64,000 nucleotides of DNA from assembly GCA_021234155.1 (NCBI GenBank), contig JAJEKV010000039.1:3350001-3414000 (forward strand). Reading direction: 5' to 3'. Shown here piece by piece: positions 1-12,449 of the stretch (positions within the stretch are counted from its first letter, which is position 1; the number at the start of each line of letters is the position of its first letter). The stretch is from Isoetes taiwanensis. Its lineage: Eukaryota > Streptophyta > Lycopodiopsida > Isoetales > Isoetaceae. Both the position numbers and the translations under genes were made by a program. The notes beneath the pieces were generated by a model that was not told the DNA's origin, did not search any database, and saw only the letters and a list, made by a program, of their open reading frames with translations.

Positions 1-1200
1 TAATTTGAAGGTATGTTAAAAGATTCAATGAACCCTAACCATATTTTGCCTTCATATGGTTACAAAGCATGAACGGACATTTAAATCAATGCAAGTGAAC
101 TAATGGGTTGTGGTCATTATTTTGCAAGTGCTTTTATGGACCGTTATAATTTTATAATGGGTTTATCTTATAACGGGGTTACTGTTGGTAGTATAATGTT
201 CATAGAGTTCTCTTGGCATTCTCTGTTTGCTTCTTTAAATCAAAGGCATTTAAAACACGATAACCTTCTTAGTTGAAGAGCAGAGCTTATTATTTATACA
301 CTCACTTACTTTAACTTTCACCATATACTATATATCTCGCATACATCTCATTCACACACTCTTATTACTTCTGCCTCTTTTTCAGCATTCTTGTCCATGC
401 ATACCGTAGTATTTCTAGAAATGACGTTTTCCTTCGTTTCAACGAATAGAAGGAAAGCGAGGTTCTAGGAAATCTGGGGAAATGATACCGATTAGCGATT
501 AGTTAGGTCTTTCCTCTTTTCCCTATTTATGTGCTTTCTCGGCCTCTTCTCTCTCATCAGCTCTCGTGGTACATCTCCTTTCCTCTGATTCATTCTCCCT
601 ACGGTTTGGCCCACCCCCCCCACCCTTCCCCTAAATGTATAACTTGTTGATAAAACTAACGGGTTGAAGGCCTAGTGCACGGTGGAGGCAGTGCACGGTT
701 TGAGGTCGAGTGCACGGTTGGGGCCTTTTGTGCCTTTGGTTGAGGCGGGTGTGCCTAGTGGAAAGCTTGGTGCCTAGTTGGAAGCCTTGGTGGCTGGATG
801 GCCTTGGTGGCCTTTGGTTTGTCTTTTTGTGTATGCAGGGGTTTTAGCGTGGTTTGTTTGGAGGAGGGCTTGGGATTCGGAACACAAGATGAAGACCAAT
901 GGAAGACAATTCAAACATGTTTAAATGGTCGTTGGCAATTTCTTTCTTTGTAATGTATTTTCACCCAATAAGGCTAGTCAGCATGAGGGTACAAGATCTA
1001 TTATGTTTTTGGACCTAGCATCGGTTAGTGATTCCATTATTGTCAGGGTTTTTCCTCGAAAACCCGAAAGGGCGAGGTTTTTTAATCCCGGCCATAATGG
1101 TTTCACTAGCTTGCTATCGGTATGTACTTGTTTTTAGGTTATCAAGGAGATGCCCATGAGCAGCATATTGCTTGTCCATGCATACCGTAGTATTTCTAGA
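1..1200. other. Left flank, no gene recognised
   Basis: This is single-copy flank to the left of the 11-kb duplication. It is AT-rich, with short reading frames that resemble nothing I know. Positions about 655-835 are GT-rich, with loosely repeated short words around GTGCACGG and GGCCTTGGTGG; this looks like decayed low-complexity sequence. A 31-bp direct repeat lies at 390-420 and 1171-1201. Confidence 0.5.
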
Positions 1201-1201
1201 A
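390..1201 (+). repeat. 31-bp direct repeat pair at the duplication edge
   Basis: The same 31 bases, starting CTTGTCCATGCATACC and ending TTTCTAGAA, occur at 390-420 and 1171-1201 with no mismatch. The second copy ends where the similarity between copy 1 and copy 2 of the large duplication begins. The 750 bases between them could be an insertion with a long target duplication, a local duplication, or an assembly seam; the sequence alone does not decide. Confidence 0.8.
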
Positions 1202-1306
1202 GTGAAATTCTATTCCTTGTTAGTGGTATTTTAGCTTTAAAATGCAAACACTTTTAGGCTAGGAAAACAAATCCCTATAATTATACCATTCACATGGCTC
1301 GATATT

Positions 1307-1412
1307 AAACAAAGAAGATCCAACATGAAACAATCAAACCGAAAATGCACTCTTGGTTTAAACAAAGAAGATCTAACACGAAACAATCAAACCGAAAATG
1401 CACTCTTGGGTC
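1307..1412 (+). repeat. Two-unit 53-bp tandem repeat (copy 1)
   Basis: Two adjacent units, 1307-1359 and 1360-1412, both built on AAACAAAGAAGAT and ending AATGCACTCTTGG, differ at a few bases. The same pair lies at 52894-52999 in copy 2. No function is evident. Confidence 0.85.
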
Positions 1413-1416
1413 ACCA

Positions 1417-1885
1417 GAGGGCAACCCTCCATGCGCAACACCTTGTTTTTTATTGAAAGGTTCCATATATGTGGTTCCAACATTGTTCGTGACTAAATAT
1501 ATAAGTCCTCCTCCTTTAATATCTTTCAAAAATCAATGCATCCTCTATAGCACGCCAATATTTGCATACATTAATAAGGATTTGTTTTATATCGGTCCGG
1601 ATCCTTTAGCTTCAACCCATCATCGTCCACGACTCTCAATCACCCTTTGCTTGAGTTCAATGATATGCCGATATTGTAATAGAATAGAATAGAATAGAAT
1701 AGAATAAAGAGTACACATAAAGTTGCTCCTAAGCCGGGTTGGAATTAGTGATCATTATTTCCATGAGCACTGCTTGATTTGAACAATGACACCGTTACCA
1801 CTTTGTCTTGCGTCATGCCATAAGTAAATCCTCGAGGGTGAAATCATCCATAAAGAACAAGGTCTTTGCGCCGGAGGGTTGCCCT
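1417..1885. mobile_element. MITE-like element with ~26-bp inverted ends (copy 1)
   Basis: GAGGGCAACCCTCC at the left end is mirrored by GGAGGGTTGCCCTC near 1872-1885, and the inverted match continues inward through the GCGC-containing bases. The pair encloses about 470 bp without coding capacity, including an AATAG microsatellite at about 1678-1706. The partner at 53004-53480 shows the ends more clearly. I see no convincing target-site duplication, so the mobile-element call rests on the inverted ends alone. Confidence 0.4.
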
Positions 1886-3879
1886 CCATGGCCATACCAT
1901 AGGGTGAAGTGGCTTAAATCATAGTTCAAAGTCATGTTTTGACAATCAATTTAAATTGCTACTTCAAAACAATAGAGTACTTGATACCATGTCTTTATAG
2001 GAATTTATAGATAGTGGAATCGCTTCAGATTCTTAGAAATATCTGAAACAATGTATGAAGAATGCAAATAGAGAAATGGGGGGAGGGCAAAAAAGAACTT
2101 AAGAACCGAGGATTGTTTTGCATGTCAATTTTGTTCGGTATGAAGGAAGAATTCAATTTTATAAATTGAATGGCTAAGCATTTAATAGCATGAAAGTACA
2201 TGGAAGTTGCAAGCAAGGTAGAGTTACTTAAAAATGCAAATGCAATGGCATGTCTTTTGTCGCTCAATAGTTATGGGTAGGGTTAGAGCTTAGGCCTGTC
2301 GAAGGCAATGATTTGGAGTCGTGGTTGAGCTCGAGCGTCGTTTACCCCAGCTCTTGCCTTCATTGTAGCTAATCGCGACTCTAATGGATAACCGAATTTT
2401 TGTCAAGCAATGCTCCGCCATTGTGACATGTAAGCGTCTTCGATCGCGATTGATGATGATGAGTGAACAACGTGCTAATAACTCAATCAAAATGCTATAA
2501 ACAAAAAAAGCACGCTTTTGATGAAAGAAAGAAAAAAAATTTAACGTCCACATGTAATCCTTACATCCACCCCGGACTATCTAGTCCGATTATCTATCTC
2601 CTGCTCGTAAGTGATGTAGAAAGTAGTGAAATAGTACCTCAATGATATTTTTACAAACTCCTGCATAAGCATATAAGTAGCACATGTACCTCAACTTTAA
2701 GTCATTTGTCATGATAACAAAGTGCCTTGATTGCCTTCTTTATCTTCTTTGCATCGATTCATGCCATCTATGATGTCCGAGGGTGAATGAGCAAAGTACA
2801 TCCGGCCTCGAATTTTGAAACCTTTGATAGCCACGGTAGTTTTCCCATGAATGCAACAAAACTCATTAGAGATCCCAAGATCATGAATTGAATCCCATAA
2901 AAGCTTTTGTAACCATTACTTGCAAGTTAAGATTTTGTGGTGGAATGGACTAGTGTCATATTCTCGATTGAGAGCATATTCTAGAATATGATTTGACTAC
3001 GACATATGTCGAAAAGGCGGCATCCTCTTCGTAGATCCATCCTTAAGCACAGCGTTCAATGGCATTAATACCAAATACTTCAAGCATACTAAAGGGTACA
3101 ATGAGCTGAAGCTGTGTGAATAGAATTGACCAGGGCTTTTGTTGGTTGCTCGGCGTTGATTACCTCGAATTTAGCCTTTATTTATTTAAGCCAATTGGTT
3201 GCGGAAGGTAGATATTAAGCTTTCTTGAAGCATTTTTCTTGTAGAATTTACCCATATATGTTTATATTTATGATTTGTAATATCTTGGGAAGCATCCTTT
3301 ACCTTATGCCTTAATTACGTTGGTATAAATGGCATTTGGTATCCGATGCAATGAAGCTTATTAGTTTCATAGCTCTAAATTGTTGAGTAATTTATGGAAT
3401 TTGAAGAAAATAGTGAGCAGAAATTGGTACCATTGAGGCCCCGCGATATTTTTATATGCTATGATCGATCCGACTCGATTGAGGATAATGGGTTTGCATG
3501 CATTTTTTGAATATCGAATTCCATGATTTAATTCCATATACATACATTTTTGCATTTCTTTTTAATAGATATACAATATTAAATTGTGAAGTCGGTCACA
3601 CATGCACCGGGATTGAGATTCGCTATTTGGCACACAAGTCTTGAACCTTTGGTATATAAAGGCTAATCAAATGTTTTAAGTAGTGGCTCTCAAAGAAACA
3701 AGTTAAGGAGTCAAGATCCTTGGAAGGCCTTAAGTAGATCTAATATATTAATCCTAGAAATGGCATTGTAAGCAAACACTACAATGAGGGATTTTCTAGG
3801 TGCGATACAAACCAATAATGCCAACCCGCCTATTCCAAGTTTATCTAATGACTACATTTCATTTATCCCCTATTACAAA

Positions 3880-4300
3880 GACCATATGCTCTTGAGCACC
3901 TTTAAGTTCCAAATTCCATCTTTTAGGTAACTCTACAGAGACGTGGGCTTTCAATCCAACAATAGGAGCACTAATCTGTTAGAAAATTTGCAGAATCCAA
4001 AAGGGCAAGTCCAAGACCCAAACTATGATCCGTACGGAGCAAACAAAGATCTACTAGATAGGTCGCAAAAGCTTGCTTTGTATATTTCAACGCCACGGGA
4101 ATAGTAATCTAGGGTTTCATTGGCAAACATGGAGCATATGCCGAGGGGCAAAGGGAATACCGGAAATCCTTGGATAGAACATGTTACGGCCTGTGCAAAG
4201 ATCCGACATTCCGTCTTTTGAAATTCAGCAGTGCCTCGAATACAACAATCATTCGCTCACTAAAATGATGAAGGTATACATGACATGGGCTCCTCCATGA
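3880..4300 (-). pseudogene. Class-3-lipase-like gene fragment, broken (copy 1)
   Basis: On the minus strand this matches the lipase-like fragment at 55474-55990. The FRGTAEFQK stretch reads near 4200-4270 and the nucleophile-elbow DHSLG region near 4020-4065. The first elbow residue is Asp where the family has Gly (GHSLG). The frame is broken several times, often where copy 2 has CTG or CAG. Short minus-strand coding-like stretches downstream (about 2700-2880 and 3000-3200) match 54300-54870 in copy 2 and may be later exons. I infer a non-functional copy; which lipase subfamily it came from I cannot say. Confidence 0.55.
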
Positions 4301-4485
4301 GGAACAAGGTGAAAAGAGTTTATTGGCTGACTCCGGCCAGATGTTTTGGAGGCGATGGGTGTAGCGTGGGATTTGCGGTACATAATACACCAAAGGATAG
4401 CCACCATCAAAAAACACGGGTTAGCCTTGCTTTGTTGAGTGCCTCCCTTAAAACGAGAAATGACCGCCGGTTACGACAATAATAG

Positions 4486-4585
4486 GTTTTGTGGCGGTTA
4501 TTGGCATATTACGCATATACTTGCATATACCCTCGAATATACCACAAACCCCATTATGGACAAGGGTTTGCCCTTAGGCAACCTA
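4486..4585. repeat. Dispersed palindromic repeat (copy 1)
   Basis: A run of GGCATAT-type words is followed by a decayed palindrome with GGGTTTGCCC and GGCAACC halves (about 4564-4583). Related units lie at 56101-56203 and, in reverse, at 47621-47705 and 42310-42395. Confidence 0.6.
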
Positions 4586-4724
4586 AAAAATATTACAACA
4601 AATACTAAAGGCCCATCATCCTAATATGTCATCATTTGACAAAGGCAAACTTTTAATTTTCATTTCAGGTGTATATTTAGAATGGATCTAACCACCCTAA
4701 AACTTCATCAACTAGACTTCAAAT

Positions 4725-4955
4725 TACGATATATGTACAAATAAATTTGATGTTCATCTTCTATTTTTACATTGACGGTTCACTTGTACTAATAATAAAT
4801 TTGACATTGTTGATGTTCATATTGATACTTCACCTCAAATTCTAACTAATAAATGTGTGGATTCTTGTTAATGTTCATATTGATGGTTCACCTCAAAGTC
4901 GATATGTACTAAAAATTGATGTTCTTGTCGATGTTCATGTTGATGGTTCAGAAAC
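4725..4955 (+). repeat. ~60-bp imperfect tandem repeat (copy 1)
   Basis: Three to four degenerate units share the core GATGTTCATATTGATGGTTC at a spacing of about 55-66 bases. In copy 2 the array at 56323-56570 keeps one open frame; here the frame is broken. See that entry. Confidence 0.7.
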
Positions 4956-4999
4956 AAGCGGGCTAAATCCTGTTGATGCAAGAGGGATATTGTTGTCCC

Positions 5000-7130
5000 A
5001 ACTTCTCATTAATCGATGCAAGGGGGATCATTGCCCCAACTTCTAGAGGGCACACAGACTCATATTCATGTTAATATAGCGATTTCCTATCTGAAAACTC
5101 CCTATCGTTCTATTCCATTTGACTTTCTCACTACTATTAGATGTACCGCGTCAGTTGCCCTCATGGGCTGAGAGGGTGAAGGGCTTAAATCATAGTTCAT
5201 TGTCGGGAACCCATGGCCAGGAGAGTGAAGGGGCTTAAATCATAGTTCAAAATCATGTTTTGACAATCAATTCAAAACCATAACCCCGAACATTTGGAAC
5301 AAAAATCTATATATATTTGCTTAATATTCGATCACGCCACAAGTAAAATTTTTGAAGCCTTTCAAGGCTATATCTATTTTGTGTATACATAAAGACCTCG
5401 GGGACTCACTTTACGGCTATCTGAGATAGAAATCATAAATGCTTATGTAACAAGTAATAACAAAGAACCTCATTCTCAAAACACGTTGCTTCTAGCATCC
5501 GTTTCTACTCCACGGTACATTTTCCGTGGCTTGGAAAAAATCCAGGTTGAGCATCGATAATGTCATAAATACGCTTTGCATGCTAGGCTTTGGTGAGTGA
5601 CATCTCTGGTCAAGTATGTGAAGGCAACTTATGCTAAATGTTAAATATGAAAGACAACCTTTGCTCAGCGTGGAAATGGAAAACTAAAGTTACAATAGAA
5701 GAGCGGACAAGAATTTAGAAAACGTCGAGGAGCGAATCCTTGCCTTGAAAGGGACGTTTCTTCACCATAGATACAAATAATTAAAAGTACGCTTTCAAGA
5801 TGAATCCAAGTTGAAGCAGAAAATAAAATTGGGATGTTATCCGAATCAAATTTTGGAAGAGTGTGCGAAATTAGTGGACAAAAAATTCACCGCAGCATAA
5901 ATGGAACCAAGCTATAAGGCATCAACGTGTCATTGCTAGAAATTAAACTCTTTTTTTCCCTTCCTTTCTTCGATTTTTTTCCCAGAACACACATGGTCAA
6001 TATAGGAGAGAATAAAGAATTAGATTGTCGAGAATCTTGACTATAGGAATTATATAATCTTTAGATATCTTACCGCCTTGGCAATTGGTTTTGAAGTCTT
6101 TGTTAATTCATTTAGCGACTAAATTATGAAACCAAAAAGCCGCGGCGACTAAGTTCATCGCGGGTTTCTTCATGTGCATGGGCGGATAAGGACCAGCCCG
6201 GTGGATTTTTGGTCGGATTAGGTGTATGATGCAACCTGGCTTGAGGAGCTTCAATATTTCTTGTGGGGTGGTCGGTATGGGGATTTCTTTCCGTTTTTTC
6301 TTCCTTGCAAGTGGATTCGTGTGTGTTTCCTTCTTGGGGATATCCGAAAGCGGTCTTGCATGGCGTGCATCAAATCAAGGGGATGTGTGTTCTTCACGCG
6401 GTTGCGGTTCTTTGCAAAAGCAGACATCATATGGGATGGTCGAATCGAGCTTTGCCATTGTGCTTCATGGCGAGAGCTTAGCGATAGCTTCGTGAAATTA
6501 AGCGTGGCCGTTGTCAATGCAATCTGAGAAAAGGAAGATGTTTTATTCCCCCGCCCAATGCTCAATGTTTCATCCCCCATCGATCATAGAAATGGAAATG
6601 AAGATTGGTTTTTCCCTTTGAGACCGTAATGTTCGATTTGCACCATTGAGAATGATTTTTTTAGTTTTTGATCGAAATCTAATGTCCATTGATCGGCACA
6701 ATATCGGGTATCTCCGCAGATTAATGGCTGCGAAGAAAGGCTCCAAAAAAGGCCGAAAAGATGTGAATATTACCTTGGTCACAAGCCCTTGGCTTTTATT
6801 AGCCCAATATTGGTTTCTTCCTTAATATTGTAAGGCAAAGTTTTCATGTATGAACTAAGAAGGAACATCTTTCAAATTTGTAAGGGAACAAATTTGATGA
6901 TGGCTCTACAAACAATTCGTGTACATTTTTAAGCATTAAATGTTATACAATCGGATAAAGATTTTGTTGTACACTTGACAATCGGACAAACATAGGCAAA
7001 CTGAACCCTCTATAACAAATCACTTCATTCCCATCTCTAAAAATTCAAGTTAAAAAATTAAATACAAGTAAATATAGGAGGAGAGGACGGTGCGTAGTAA
7101 TTGTTATGTACTCATTCAACTATGAAGGGT
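5000..7130. other. No recognisable gene (copy 1, between repeat array and helicase)
   Basis: This corresponds to 56680-58780 in copy 2. Open frames up to about 109 codons around 6222-6580 overlap on both strands and are not kept in copy 2, so I do not call them genes. Two blocks around 5155-5260 share the words GGGGCTTAAATCATAGTTCA with 1900-1935. Confidence 0.5.
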
Positions 7131-8664
7131 ACCTCTTGTTTTGACTCCTCGAAGATTTGAATCAAAGGCATGCTAGGAATATTTTTCGATTGAAAAGGCG
7201 GTTGCTAGTCCATCACGACCGATCCATAATTGAGATGTAGGTAATCCTCAATAGTTTTAGAAGATCATATTTTTATGACATGAGCTACGAATTAGGTATA
7301 TCAAGCGCCGAGATGCAACAAATATAGGCGATTACCCGGTCGCGAAATGCATATAAAACTCTCTTACGTTCCGGGATGCAACAAATCACAATGTCAATTC
7401 ACAAATTTGAAGATGATCTAGTTAGAATGCATAAACAATGTTGAAACTACATATATTACAAAGAAAATAATGATTTTTTGATATGTAGCACATGGAAGAA
7501 TCATGCACATGTAGTAATAAGACATACATCCACATGATCTATCCCATGTATGGCTATCGCCGGCAACCCATTTTGACATAGCCATTCCTCCGGAAAAGTC
7601 GCTCCTCTCTTAGTCTCAGCAAAAATCCCGATTGTCAGAAACATTTAGAAAGTAAAGGAACCAAAGGATTAGCGAGATGGTAATTGGGAACACAAATATC
7701 TTGAATAAGAATACAAACCGATAATAAAAACTAACATTCTCGCCCTATCGTAATGGTTGTGAGGAAATAAAAAGCATGAAAACTCAAAATCACTCACAAA
7801 TGTTATCATTCACCTTACCTTGCTTTTTATCGGGCTCCCGCCAATAAGTAATTCCTTCAACCCATAAGCGCTTTTGATAGTCTTCAAAACTCCAATCTTA
7901 CATTCTATGAGTTTCTATGAGAACTTGATCCAACCTTCCCAATAGTTAAAAATATGTGGTTTCTTGAAAATCCGAGCAAGATTTGTATAGAAGTTTGATG
8001 TGATAATGTGATGGTAAACAAAAAGCAAAATTAATAACAAATTTCTTCATTATCCGAATTTCCTCCGGAAAGGTACCTTTGAGAATAAGATTGTTATGGT
8101 CTCTCTCCAGTGACGGCATATTTGTACCTTGAACAATTTTATGAATTTTCTGGTTCAAACCCCATATCTAGCATCCTATCCGCTTCATCTAAAACTAGGT
8201 GTCGATCATAGATAGTTGACTTTTCCTCTATTCGAAAGTCCCTTATTCGACACGGTGTGGCAACTAAATATGCACACCTCTTTCGATTCTCTAGTCAAAA
8301 ACAAAAAGGAATGGGAACAATAGTAAATTATGCTTGAAGAAGCTTTTGAAAAGATACGAGGTCAAAATAGATGTGCCTCTATATAACGCAACAACTTTTA
8401 CAAAGAGATCCCTAAAACCTTTTTCCTCTCCATAAATCTAAACACACAAAGACACAAAGAGATAATTAATCACATGCTCCAATTATGTCCTCAAATATGA
8501 TAAGAATAAATTATGGAAATACTAGGTAACATATAAACCGCAAACATAGCTCACTTTTTACTCCATTTGAGATCCAAGTATGCACCGAGAGGGCTCACTC
8601 AACATTGAATTGTTCTATTATTTCCAAAATCTCTCAAATAATTTATTTTCTTACAATTTGTGGC

Positions 8665-10245
8665 AGTGGAATATTATACCATACATCGAGGAAATTTGGA
8701 AAGAATCCAAAGATGGGGAGGCGGGTTAAGGATTGCTGACCGACCTTATCCGGTCTTGATTTCATAAAAATCACAGAATGGTAAGTGGTTTTGTAAACTT
8801 CCTAGTATTGGAATATGTTATTTTAATGATGCGTGGACGAAACAAAAGATTAAATGTTCATCCTTATTCCTTTAGCATAGACGTCCCTCGGTCTATCACA
8901 CATTTCTTTTTAATCTTTGGAGTCGTATTCCATTTTCTTATGTATCATCATTACATTTCTTGTGAATTTCAATGTCCCTGTATTGCATAAAGTTTTTATG
9001 AAATTTTCATATATCGTAAAATCAAGACTAAGAATGTTTTTATTCGAGGTACAGGGATGGGTTGTTATTCTTTATTCCTTGTCAATGTTTTATATGGTAG
9101 CAAGTGTAATTACTAAGTCAAGAATCAGGTGTTAATTTTATCAGAAAGTGGTTAGGTTAAATAAAGGTGTTTGTTTATTGCACAATGAGCAAGAATAACT
9201 GGTTGCTTCCGCGGGTAGTTCCCAAAGTGCTTGAAAAGAGTGTTGTGACGATGCATATTTATTCAATGTGCAGCTAGAATAACTACTATCACATTTTTAT
9301 TCAATATGCAGTTATGAATAACTACTATAGTTCTTGTGTGCTGGGCATGTAGACCTAATTTTTCATGCCATCTGCAAACTGACCATTTAGTTAATGAGGA
9401 TCTTTCTTGAAAAATGGTAAATCTTATGACTAGTTGGTGTTGATTTTGCGGCTTTTGCCACAGGCTATTCGTGAACTTAACATAAAGCCCAAGAACTGGA
9501 AAGATCTTCTTACTGAAGAGCCCTTTTGCAGAGATGACATTATCACCATTCAGGTCAGAATCTATTTTTCATTGTCAGCCGTGGCAGGATGAACTTCATG
9601 TCCATCCTATGATTGAGGCAAGACAAATGTCTTGCCCTTCTTTGGATCTATAGCTTCATGAAATTACATCTGATCTTTATGTCTTCTTCGTAGGATACAA
9701 ATATATTGGATGCAAAGTTATTAACTGCGATTTGATCATGTGAAAAAGGATATCAAATTTGATAGAGAAGGTGTGTCCTATTTTCTATAAGCCTTGATAG
9801 TGTTTAGGGCAAAGGTTAGATTTTCTAATATTTCAACCAACCTACTGCATTCTTCTTTGAGCTGCATAATTGAACCAATTATTTTTCTTTCAGAGTCAAA
9901 ACGAATGCAGGAAGACCAACATACTATATTAATATGTCTGAGGATACAAAAAGTGACGTGTATTCGGAGCTTTGGGTCAGAAAAAAAAAAGAAACAGCTA
10001 ACCTTGGTGGTGGTGGTAACAAAGCCCGCCTAGAGCGAGTGCAGCAGCAGCTGCTGTAAAAGCAACAAGAGAAGTTGAAAATTTAAATGCACCAAATAGT
10101 GCCCCTGCACCACTTAGTATAGTTGATGCTGCATCTGCTGCACTACATGGAAGAAGTGCTGCAGCTGTAAAGTCATCATCTCGTGAGAAGATTGAGGCAC
10201 GAATAGCTGCGCAAGCACCTTGCTGGAGAATCGTACTCCTGTAAA
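8665..10245 (+). pseudogene. Reversed CYP65/PUB49 (PPIL2-like) fragment (copy 1)
   Basis: Five plus-strand exon remnants match copy 2: second half of the U-box (about 8665-8778), a piece with CPVLHKVF-type sequence broken by indels (about 8950-9060), [16 protein letters not shown] (about 9463-9553), the FDHVKK exon (about 9693-9770) and the Ala-rich linker exon (about 9893-10240). CYP65 is a nuclear U-box ubiquitin ligase fused to a cyclophilin; both the start of the U-box and the whole cyclophilin domain are absent. It lies antisense inside the helicase gene between two copies of one helicase exon. Confidence 0.8.
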
Positions 10246-11286
10246 TACAAAAACTGGTATTGCTTTTTATTGTTTCGTTTCTTCCTGCAGTGAAAAATTG
10301 TGGGAACAAACTTATGCCTTTCTGCTAATGATTTTTTTTCCTCAGGGAATGAGAACAGCTAGTAAATTATCCAGAAGAAGCTTTGAAAAGATACCTGAGT
10401 CAAAATAGATGTGCCTCTATATACTGCAAACAACTTTTACAGTAGATCCCGAAAACCTTTTGCCTCTCCATAAATCTAAACAATGAAAAAAAGACACAGT
10501 ATAATTAATCACATGCTCAATTATGTCCCCACAAATATGATAAGAATAAATTATGGGAAATACTGGGTAACATATAACCTGCAAACATAGCTCCAGTAGG
10601 TGCAAGTATAAGAGCTGAAGGAAATGCTTGTCGACTCCGTTGTTGATTCGGAATCTTGCAGTTGCAAGATCTTTCAATAATAGAAAAACAAAAGGCTGCT
10701 ATATATTTCCAGATCCAGTTTGTGCACATGCCATCAAATCCCTCCCTGCTAAAGAAATCGGAATTGCATATCTTTTGCTGGGGAGTATTTTCATATTTGC
10801 ACAATTTAATATTTTCAAATAGAACTGTACAGAAACCTAGATATACAGAACTCTCCACTGCAGCTGGTGCATTACTTCCATGGACTTCAACTGGTGCATC
10901 TTCATATTTGTCAAAGTCATACCTATGTTTTCCCCTCCTCTAAAACACAGTCTTCATCGTGGGAGGATATGAAGGACTTCCCTAGCAACTTCTGCTCTCC
11001 TACCTCTTCCTCTACAGCTTTCTAGCTGCCTTCTTCAGCAGTATAAGCATTAATAGAATCACCACGAAAGTCATAACCCCTGGATGTTGTATTCCACTTT
11101 ACGAGATTCCCACTCCATCCAGATGCATTAATATTATTACTATAACGCTGTGGAGTTGCATTCCAAGCTTAACGGTGCTGCATTCAATCTCACCATTATT
11201 TAAACTACCGTCACGTGTCTCCAGCAGCTGGCAGGTTCATTTCCTCCAGCAACATTCCATCAGAACGCAGGCAAACTCGCCTCCAG

Positions 11287-11470
11287 AACTAACAGGTTCA
11301 TTTGCAATAGCATACCATCCAGAACTGGCAGGATCGCTTCCCCACAAACATTCCATCCAAAAACTGGCAGCATACTGTCCAGAACTAACAGGTTCATTTT
11401 GCAATAGCATACCATCCAGAACTGGCAGGATCACTTCCCCACAAGCATTCCATCCAAAACTGGCAGGTGC
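11287..11470 (-). repeat. 96-nt tandem duplication in helicase N-terminal exon, copy 1 only
   Basis: A 96-nt unit starting AACTAACAGGTTCATTT begins at 11287 and again at 11383. Copy 2 (around 62895-62990) has it once. 96 nt equals 32 codons, so the change keeps frame. The unit encodes a Trp/Gly/Ser/Asn-rich stretch, the kind of low-complexity tail that varies in length in DDX3-type helicases. Confidence 0.8.
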
Positions 11471-12029
11471 ATTCCCTCCAGTAGCATTCCAATCAGAACT
11501 GTTCCATGGGAATCACCCCATCTCTGTGCAACTTCAGAACTAGCTCCATGAGTACCGTTCCACCCATTTGCACCAGCCCAGCCAGGAGTTAATTCCCACT
11601 CTGCCATGAGCACCATCTCCCAACCTGCTGTAATGTTACTTTGCGTCTTACCCTCCTATAGCATGCATTTCCCTAAAATAATTACATTAGTTTGCAGCAG
11701 CAGGTTACTGATTATAATTATTCCAAACATACTGGATTTTGCATAAGTATCCTGGTTTGCATTCCCATTATGAGAAATCATTCGTGAGCAAAATTACTCT
11801 ATATTCTTGTTTAGGAGCAAAGGAAAAAAATATTCAGACTGATCAGACTGATGTATGAGAAAGAAATAAACAGCATAAAATGTCATTAAAAAGTTATCCT
11901 GAGCGTCATGTGCACTCCTAATTTAGAATTGATATTTTTTTTTGAAATTTGTACAGGTACAACCAAAGTTACTAGAACTCTTGGATTCAAAATAATTGAT
12001 GCAGCTACCTGCCAGGAATCTGCTGTAGA

Positions 12030-12290
12030 ATGGCCAACCGATAGGCTCATGCCTGCTGTACTGAACCTTTCAGCTCACCCTTGCCAGATACTACGGCAAT
12101 TGTGATCGCTGAGAAACTCAAACTTGTTAGGGACCTTCGCATTTCCAGTGCATTAGCGTAAAACCAGACTGCGCCGGCGACACCCGCGATTACTGCGTCG
12201 CCGGAAAGGAAGACCGCGCGTCATGAGAGCAAAGCGATCGAATTGGAGTGCGCCGTCTCGGCTCGTCATCCTGCCGTCTCTACTAATAAC
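12030..12290 (-). pseudogene. NUBPL/IND1-like first exon, degraded (copy 1)
   Basis: The minus strand matches the first exon of the P-loop Fe-S protein gene at 63581-63806, but the SGKGGVGKS stretch cannot be read without several corrections. Region order next to the helicase N-terminus is as in copy 2. Either this copy has decayed or its sequence is poor. Confidence 0.5.
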
Positions 12291-12449
12291 GACTCAGATG
12301 TTCACCTCAAGACCAAGCACAGACAAAACCTTAGTGTGTTGGGGTGTGCCCGTTCGCTGCATGCAGAGTCGGCAGAATCCGCTATGAAACAGGAATTAGA
12401 TACAATGCTGTTTACACTGATACCTTCCATTATGAAAGATTCCTTTTCC

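Larger units (their letters stand above)
7130..11780 (-). pseudogene. DDX3/DED1-type DEAD-box RNA helicase, broken (copy 1)
   Basis: Minus-strand exons match the copy-2 helicase: an N-terminal Gly/Trp/Ser/Asn-rich region (about 11780-10950), the Q-motif and motif I exon ending at CLQ (about 10580), a short exon at about 10395-10475, its duplicate at about 8370-8450, the DEAD-motif exon (about 8290-8050), then the C-terminal helicase exons (about 7960-7820, 7622-7505 and 7330-7130). DDX3-type proteins unwind RNA with ATP in translation and RNA metabolism. This copy cannot work as read: frames break in almost every exon, motif I has an extra AT next to the mutated lysine codon, and CYP65 sequence sits inside. 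Many breaks fall where copy 2 has CTG or CAG, so part of the damage may be technical. Confidence 0.8.

Noticed and set aside
6222-6580. Overlapping frames of 70-109 codons on both strands
   Set aside because: Not conserved in copy 2 at 57797-58219 and without any known motif; arises from copy-1 sequence differences.
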